64,000 nucleotides of DNA, taken from positions 150,591,623 to 150,655,622 of the forward strand of contig CM023451.1 of the NCBI GenBank assembly GCA_013339765.2, in the 5' to 3' direction. Made by a program: the position numbers and the translations under genes. The stretch is from Haemaphysalis longicornis. Lineage: Eukaryota; Arthropoda; Arachnida; Ixodida; Ixodidae. Numbering within the stretch: the first letter of the stretch is position 1; each line of letters starts with the position of its first letter. Under the pieces are notes generated by a model. It was not told the origin of the DNA and ran no database searches. It saw only the letters and a program-made list of their open reading frames with translations. This document shows positions 58,320 through 64,000 of this stretch, one piece after another.

Positions 58320-60870
58320 ATTGTTGTTGTTGTTTTTCGTCTCACGGCGCGTACCCAGGCGGGGGAGTAGCCAAGAATTGGGCATGAAGGGGACTAATGC
58401 GCCCGCTCACAACTTCAAGGTAGGTAACTAACCATTTACATTCAGAAACAGTCTGTGATTACAAGATAGAATTGGTTAAAAATTGAACGTTGCGGTTGAA
58501 TTTGAGCACACGTACTCGTAATAATCAGAGTTAACAGGGAAGACGCCTGCTCTCGGACACGTATTCATGAACGGCTGCAGCCACCCCTCTATGACAATAT
58601 CCACGTGATGTGGCCCCAAGCGAAAGTAGTACGGGCATTGAAATAGAAGTCCATTTCGATGTAAATGCCCGCCAAGGGGACTTTCTCTCATCATTGAAAA
58701 ACCTTGGCAATGTAATAGGAAGTGCTCTAGTGTCTCATGTTCATCGCAAATAGTCCATAGGCCGGGGGAGGCGAGAGCAGACCTGTACATATAGAAGTTC
58801 AGCTGGGGAACCCTACGCCTGAAGTTGGTTAATGTGACCTCGCATTGACGAGATCCTCATAAACGGGAATTCCAATTATGTTTTAAATGGGCATACTCTT
58901 GAAAATTATTGATGATCCCTTCCTTCGTTCTCGTTAGGCGTTGAGACCTACGGAACCTTGCTCCTGCTGCAATAACCAAAACAAGGCAGAGATCAACCGA
59001 AGGGCCATCCAAGGAGATCGCGCCAATCAGTCAGCATCTTTATTAAGGAGTAAACGTTTCGTTCCCGGGAACCCAAATGAGGCTAATGTCTCGCAAATAG
59101 GAAGGAGGAGAAGAAGGAGGTAGCCTTCATTGTGGGAGGAAGAATCTACTTCAAGTGGGGGAAGGGCAGTAGAAGGTGGGGGGTTTGTAACTTGGGACAT
59201 CTTAAATGCGTACAGTACGACCCAGAACAGGTGGGCGCCTTGAGAAGGCTGGAGAGGCCGCGTTGGGTGAGGAGAACAGGCTCACAACTTTAAACTGCTC
59301 TTTTTAGAGAAAAATGTGCAATTAAAGCCAGCATGGAGGGTTCCAGTGTTCGAGGGTCGATGTAAAGAGAGGTTGTATTTGGAGGAGACTTGCAGGTTCT
59401 GTAGCGCGTGAACTTCGGGCAGTGCCAAATTAGGTGCTGGAGATTGGCGGGTCGGAGGAGGCGCAGCAGGGACATCGAGGTGGTAGAGACGGGGTGTACC
59501 ATTTACGGAAGGTCTCATGGGTACGGCTAGCATTGACAAAACATTTGTCAATGAAAATTTCGGCTGATCTTGGGAGCGAGGGCAGGGCAGATAAAAAGCC
59601 GGTTGGAGTCAGCGGCCTTGAGGCGGTCTTTTTTTTTTCTTTTTGTAACGTAGAAGCTGTATCGCTGGTGGTAATGTCTCAGTAGGTCGAGGAGCCAAGT
59701 CGGGTAGCAGCGGAGGACTAGAGGTTATACACTCCCGCGCAGCCGAGTGGGCTGCCTGGTTCCCCGGTGATGACTGCTCGTGTCCGGGTCACCAGTCGAT
59801 GCGAACATGAATGCCGCTAGATTTCAGGATGGAGATCTGGTGAATGATTTTGTTGGCGATGGTATTGGTCGACGTGGGACATTTTCGAATCTGTAGGGAT
59901 TCGAAAGAGTCAAACATGATGTAGTCTATGGCTTGAATGATAGCATTGAGTTCCGATTAGAGGATGGTAGCACATGGAATATTAAGGGATCGTTTGCCTT
60001 GGATGGAAGGGAGGTCAGGTGAAGCCCATGCGGTGCCAACTAGCGGAGGAGAAATGCTCGCGTCGGTGTAAATGTCGATTTCGTGGGGGAGTTTAGTGTT
60101 TCGGAGAGCGTTGATGCGGGCAGCGCGGACGGGGCGGGCGTTAGGCGGGACGGGATGAGTGGCCGTAGAGTCCGTGACAGAAGGGCGGCTCCACGGAGCG
60201 AGAGGCGATGGGATGCCGGGGGGTTCTGGCGCCTTGAGATTGTCCCAGGCGATGATAGAGACACCTTAAAGAAGGGATTGAAGGGCGCTTATGAAGGGAT
60301 TGATTCACTTGCTCTTCAATTATATTTTCCAATGGGGGAAGAGCAACTGCAGCTTGCAAGTTCTCCAGACGAGTATGTTTTGGTAGTCCGCTGATGGTTC
60401 GAAGGGTGGCTGGGTGTAGGTGTTGAAGCGTTCTTATGGCCGTAGGCACAAGCAATTTCAGTGCACCAATCAGGGGTGAATTTTCGGGGGATGACAAAGC
60501 GGAACAGACTGATAGTGAGTCAGTAATTACAGCTATATTCAAGTGCTGTGGAGGTACTTCTTTTTAAGGCAAGTACTACCGCTATGAATTCGGTTTCAAA
60601 TATTGGAGTGATATCTGCTAAACGCAGCGAGACTGACCAGTTAAGGTGTGAACTAAACATGGCGACACCTGCCCTCTCTTCACGTTGCGATAAGTCTGTT
60701 GCCACTATTACATAATCATTCATGTTTGCAAATTGGCCATTCAGGAGTCCCGTAGGTAATTCCGACAAAAGCATTTTGGCGTTATTGGTAAAAATATTAT
60801 GAAAGGTTAGAGGTGCTGGAGGGACCTCACAGGGCATCTGCATTATTGTCAGTATGTTGATTTCCAATGG
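58320..60870 (-). mobile_element. LINE family A copy split by a nested LINE
   Basis: On the minus strand the RNase H start lies at 60867-60450 (VIVATDLSQREERAGVAMF, then IFETEFIAVVLALKR, IAVITDSLSVCSALSSPENS). The same protein resumes only at about 59105 with a SLIWVPGNETFT remnant of the WVPGHxGI box, then RQCEVTLTNFRRRVPQLNFY, MYRSALASPGLWTICDEHET and LEHFLLHCQ, and IEGWLQPFM near the end. Its 3' UTR (TTGGCTACTCCCCCGCCTGG) and (CAA)n tail lie at 58325-58385. The intervening 59106-60445 is a different LINE. The element is inactive. Confidence 0.75.
59106..60445 (-). mobile_element. LINE family B inserted into family A
   Basis: On the minus strand the order is LRTISGLPKHTRLENLQAAV (the linker between RT and RNase H), EIDIYTDASI (RNase H strand 1), ELNAIIQAIDYIMFDSFESL across a shift, and RIDW.PGHEQSSPGNQAAH. 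Then come a CPCC box, HLIWHCPKFTRYRTC and STLKV-like terminal residues. The protein lacks the family A motifs and so comes from a separate lineage. The 3' end is a pyrimidine-rich TACCTCCTTCTTCTCCTCC tail at 59102-59122 on that strand. It is 5' truncated near 60445 and dead. Confidence 0.75.
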
Positions 60871-60874
60871 AGAA

Positions 60875-61590
60875 AGTAATGCCTCGGCGTAAACACACTA
60901 AGGACGAATAACCCTCCGCGCGAGGCAAGGCGTGCAATGCTTAGGAAAATGATGGTGATGGTCTTTACGTGACAGCAGAATTTCTATTTTTCTCCACCAC
61001 CAAAAAAACGACCCCGCAAATCTAAGAACATTTGGTGTTTCTGTTTAGGCACTTAATGGCATGTCTTCTACGTGACGAGGGGCGGCTGTATCTTGACGAG
61101 GGGCGGCTGTAAGAGTGTTTTCGCAATTTAAATAAGCAAGGGTTGACATACGACATTGAAAAGACAAAGCAAACCTATTTAGTGGAGTTGTGCGAAGTGG
61201 CACTATGCATGTTTTGGTAAAAGGAAACATTTTTTGTCGCTTTCCTTAAAAGAAAGTCAGCTGTCAGAACTTCAGTGATCAAATAAGCGCATACAAAGTC
61301 AATGCGAAAACTCCTCCCTGAAATCCCGTATAATAAATGTCGCATCATCCGAAAAATAAACCATGTCTAGGTCGAGTCATCACGCAATTAAATTATGGTT
61401 CTCTCTCTGCCCGTGGCGTCAGTAGTGAGCCGGGCCTTGAGGAGCCTTGACGCAATCTTCTAATGGTAACTTGTCAACTGTTGCCCCAAACATGCAACCA
61501 TTGCTTAGTTACGTCAACGCGAAAACACCTAAAATTGTTAGTGTGAGAGTGCGAACTCTAAAATACGAGTGGAACAGCTGAAGTCAATTC
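60875..61590. other. Unassigned stretch downstream of the coding gene
   Basis: No gene seen. TGACGAGGGGCGGCTGTA is repeated at 61073 and 61094 (21-base period). Confidence 0.4.
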
Positions 61591-61595
61591 TTAGG

Positions 61596-61601
61596 TTTAA
61601 T
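61596..61601 (-). terminator. Possible poly(A) signal (ATTAAA)
   Basis: ATTAAA on the minus strand, 55 bases after the stop codon of the two-exon gene. It is the commonest variant of AATAAA, and no canonical signal was found closer. Confidence 0.35.
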
Positions 61602-61655
61602 CATGTCAAGAGCCGTGCTGCTGCTTGTCGTGGCGCATTGTCACCAGGAGACACT

Positions 61656-63184
61656 TCATAAGCCCCATACGTGGTGAACCTTTCGCATTCCTTTGCTACC
61701 GTCTCGCATCGTGTACGTTTTGGTCGGGCCCAGCTTCAGCTCTGGCGTCGAAAAGCTACCGCGAGATTGGCGATAATTGTACGACTGCTTGACGTTGGAC
61801 AGTTCGGCTGCCTTGGTGGGACCGCTGAACAGTCGGACGGAGTCAGCGTCAGGCCGACTTTCCTCACTCGTTGGAGCGGACGTGTCGGCCACCTTGCGCC
61901 AGTCATCCACTTTTACTAAACGGGGAGGTGCCTTCTTGTGCAGCGGGGGCGAGGACACGCCAGAGAAGTTTACCGTTCTACGTGGCACGGTGCCTGGCGC
62001 CTTCTTGGCGCTCACGCCGAGCCTCGGTGTGGACGTGCCCTTGACGCCGCTTTTAAGGGGTTTCAGGCCCATGGCGCAGCTGCTGGGAGTGACGCTGGTA
62101 AAGATCGAGGGGCTACGGTCGACCCTGCCGCGGCTGCTCAGCTCCGTCTCGCTATTCTGCCGCTGAGACAGCCTTCGACTGCGCCTTGTCCCGCCCGCAT
62201 GCTGCTCGGCTTCGACGACGGGCGCTTGGTCTTCTTGGAAGCCGATATGCTTCCTCGTCTCTGGCACTTCTCTCTTCAGGCTTGGTGCGGCTTCAGCGTG
62301 CGACTGCATTGGGGGCGCATTCTCCCCGACTGCCTGATTGCTCTCCTCGTCCTCGGTCAGGGTCGTGTAGTAAGGGTTCGCCTGAAGGTGTCCTTTCCGG
62401 ATCCTCGCGAGGAAGGAGCGAAAAAACCCACGCTTTGGCTCCTTTGGTGCAGGAGCTGCCAACGTTGTTGGTGCAGGAGCTGCCGACTTTGATGGGCGTG
62501 GCGGTGGTATGTTCGGGCGGACGATGTCGTCGTAGTTCTGGAAAAGCATGCTGGCCTTGCGGAGCTCGTAGGCGGGTGAGCCCTGGTGGGACGGCTCTTT
62601 CATCTTGAGACCTCCCATGGTTGGAGACTTCTTCTGTTGCACCTGCTGCGGAGCAGGAGAAGTTGACCCAGCGGGTTCCGTGATCCCGCGCTCTCGGCTT
62701 CGCACGGAAGCTGTGGCGCCACCAACAGCTCCATTGCTGGAAGGACCTCGACGCCAAAGTTGTTCTCTTATGGCTTGCCGCCTGTATGTGCCTTCGGGTG
62801 GCTGAATGAACACCACAAAGAGTACGACCACTGCGGAGATTGATAGGAACACGACAAGGCAGAACTGCTTGCCGAATGCAAGGAGAAGAACGACGAAGAG
62901 ACACAAGGATGTGATGAGCAGGAGCCAGCAGGATAATACCGTGTAATGGTCTTTGTCTAACCGCGATATTAGGCTGTTCCAAGTCTCTCGTCTCGTCGCC
63001 TTCAGTGTGCCCTGCGTCTGCGGGGCGCGCAAGACGCGCGGTCTGGAAGAAAAGAAGGCACAAAAAGCAGGGTCTGATATCTAATTTCGGAGAAAAAATA
63101 CAGCCAGTAGTAAGGTAGTGGACATACTTACGCTCCAGGATGCACGGAGGGTGCATCTTCAATCTCTCTTGCGGTATCCGACAT
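61656..63184 (-). CDS. Two-exon gene: membrane-hairpin protein with long disordered tail
   Basis: Exon 1 is 63184-63132 and exon 2 is 63042-61656. The 89-base intron has a consensus donor (GC|GTAAGTATG) and acceptor (TTTTCTTCCAG|A). The product is 479 residues, MSDTAREIEDAPSVHPG onward. Residues 1-50 are hydrophilic. Helices at about 52-75 (VLSCWLLLITSLCLFVVLLL) and 79-97 (CLVVFLSISAVVVLFVVFI) are joined by three residues, so they form a hairpin with both termini likely cytosolic. The rest is low-complexity and basic: a Pro/Ala-rich segment (about 195-221), an RRSRR cluster (304-308) and many Ser/Thr. It ends KVHHVWGL. I recognise no family. A hairpin plus basic tail would suit a protein shaping the ER or nuclear envelope, but this is inference. 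TATAG lies directly before the ATG, so a non-coding 5' exon is possible. It is the only long frame here without repeat signatures. Confidence 0.8.
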
Positions 63185-63890
63185 CTATACTAGCAAATCG
63201 AAAGATGATTAGCGCACAGGTATAGCCACAGCGCCGAGAGCAGTGCTAAACAAACTTCTTCTTTCGCGAATTTTCGGGCATGCCACTCCTTGAGCGCTGT
63301 ATGCAAGAAGAACTGAATGCACCAGAACGGGCGAGCAGATATCGTCAGGCCGTCGGTTCATGCCGAGGTAAATTTCTTTCGTTCGTTTAACTTGTTCGGT
63401 TCCGAGAAATTCCTAAATATTTTTTTCTGGGGAAAGCATAAGAAAATAGGATGTTTGATGGCGTAAAAGCGTCAGTGTGATCAAGATATAGTGCTTCCTC
63501 GTCGACTTCGAATGACGTACATAGCCATGAAATCGGATTCATGATTGTGTAATATTAAGCGCCGATGGAAAATCTAGAATGCTATGCAACCTTTCTTCCC
63601 CCCGCCCCCGCCCTTTCTCCTTCTTGCAATAAAATCGTTGCAAAGATAAGGTCCGAGAAGATCTCTTTATTTATCAATATACAGCAATATAGTCGCGTGC
63701 AAGCCTAAGCCTTCGGAAGGGATTGCGTGGCGACACCCTGCAGCAGCGAGAGTTTCACATACTGGTTGCGTACAACGTGTAGTTATGATACGTAAGAGAC
63801 AATGCAACAAAAACACCGGAGAAAGGTTCAGAGGAAATACAAATACAAAACACTAGAAAAAACAACAAACAAGAAACACGGGGGCCATAA
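63185..63890. other. Upstream region of the two-exon gene
   Basis: It would hold the promoter and perhaps a 5' non-coding exon, but I cannot mark them. GATAAATAAAGAGATCTTC (minus strand, about 63660-63678) contains AATAAA and may be the end of something to the right. Confidence 0.35.
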
Positions 63891-63896
63891 AATGAA

Positions 63897-64000
63897 AATT
63901 GATGGATTGATTGTAGGGTTTCGCGTGCCGACGGCGGGCAGGCCGTGAGGCAGGCCTTAGTGGAGGGCTCTGAATCAATTTTGACCCCCTGGGGATTTTT
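63897..64000 (-). mobile_element. 3' half of a tick tRNA-derived SINE, cut by the window edge
   Basis: The minus strand begins AAAAATCCCCAGGGGGTCAA, continues AATTGATTCAGAGCCCTCCA and CTAAGGCCTGCCTCA, then GGCACGCGAAACCCTACAAT, ending AATCAATCCATCAATTTTC. From memory, the abundant tRNA-derived SINE of ixodid ticks (the Ruka type) has a body of the form CCCCAGGTGGTCAAAATT, then GGAGTCCTCCACTACGGC, then GGCACGTAAAACCCC. The match in order is strong. The tRNA head would lie beyond 64000. Confidence 0.6.

Noticed and set aside
62186..62608. Plus-strand open frames of up to 184 codons opposite the two-exon gene
   Set aside because: They are shadows of the GC-rich coding exon on the minus strand. 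Splice sites and coherent composition support the minus strand.

Overview
This window looks like nuclear DNA of an arthropod, most likely a hard (ixodid) tick. The evidence is the dense mix of decayed RNase H-bearing LINEs, an RTE-like LINE with a tRNA-like head, a tRNA-derived SINE tail that matches from memory the common tick SINE, a PIF1/Helentron-type helicase fragment, abundant long microsatellites, and a GT-AG-spliced gene with a short intron. I cannot name the species. There is no sign of operons, bacterial genes or CRISPR.

Layout. About 1-9.4 kb: microsatellites, two plus-strand LINE 3' fragments, a (CAGA)n-linked short repeat and a minus-strand LINE end. About 9.4-17.4 kb: (AATC)n, a plus-strand 'family A' LINE 3' half, then mostly featureless AT-rich DNA. 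17.48-18.81 kb: a hAT DNA transposon with terminal repeats and an 8-bp target duplication around a broken transposase. 19.5-26.5 kb: LINE 3' ends that run into microsatellite tails, a degenerate RING-CH-like fragment, and a perfect 68-bp-arm palindrome. 26.5-43 kb: mostly unassigned, with a hairpin-bounded GC-rich block, a TA-flanked MITE, LINE 3' ends and a candidate broken membrane-protein start. 43.0-46.2 kb: a nearly full-length but decayed RTE-like LINE. 46.2-57 kb: one candidate terminal exon, a Helentron-like helicase fragment, a tRNA-like sequence and a diverged repeat pair. 57.5-60.9 kb: stacked and nested minus-strand LINEs. 61.66-63.18 kb: the only convincing protein-coding gene, a two-exon minus-strand gene for a 479-residue protein with a two-helix membrane hairpin and a long disordered tail. 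The window ends in a SINE tail.

The main theme is retrotransposition. At least five LINE lineages ended here by reverse transcription from the 3' end, so mostly the RNase H and Cys/His C-terminal parts survive. Many copies end in a short tandem repeat ((ATC)n, (CAA)n, (CAAC)n, (CACT)n or (TC)n), which suggests that LINE tails seed many of the local microsatellites. LINE 'family A' and 'B' to 'E' are my working labels, not database names.
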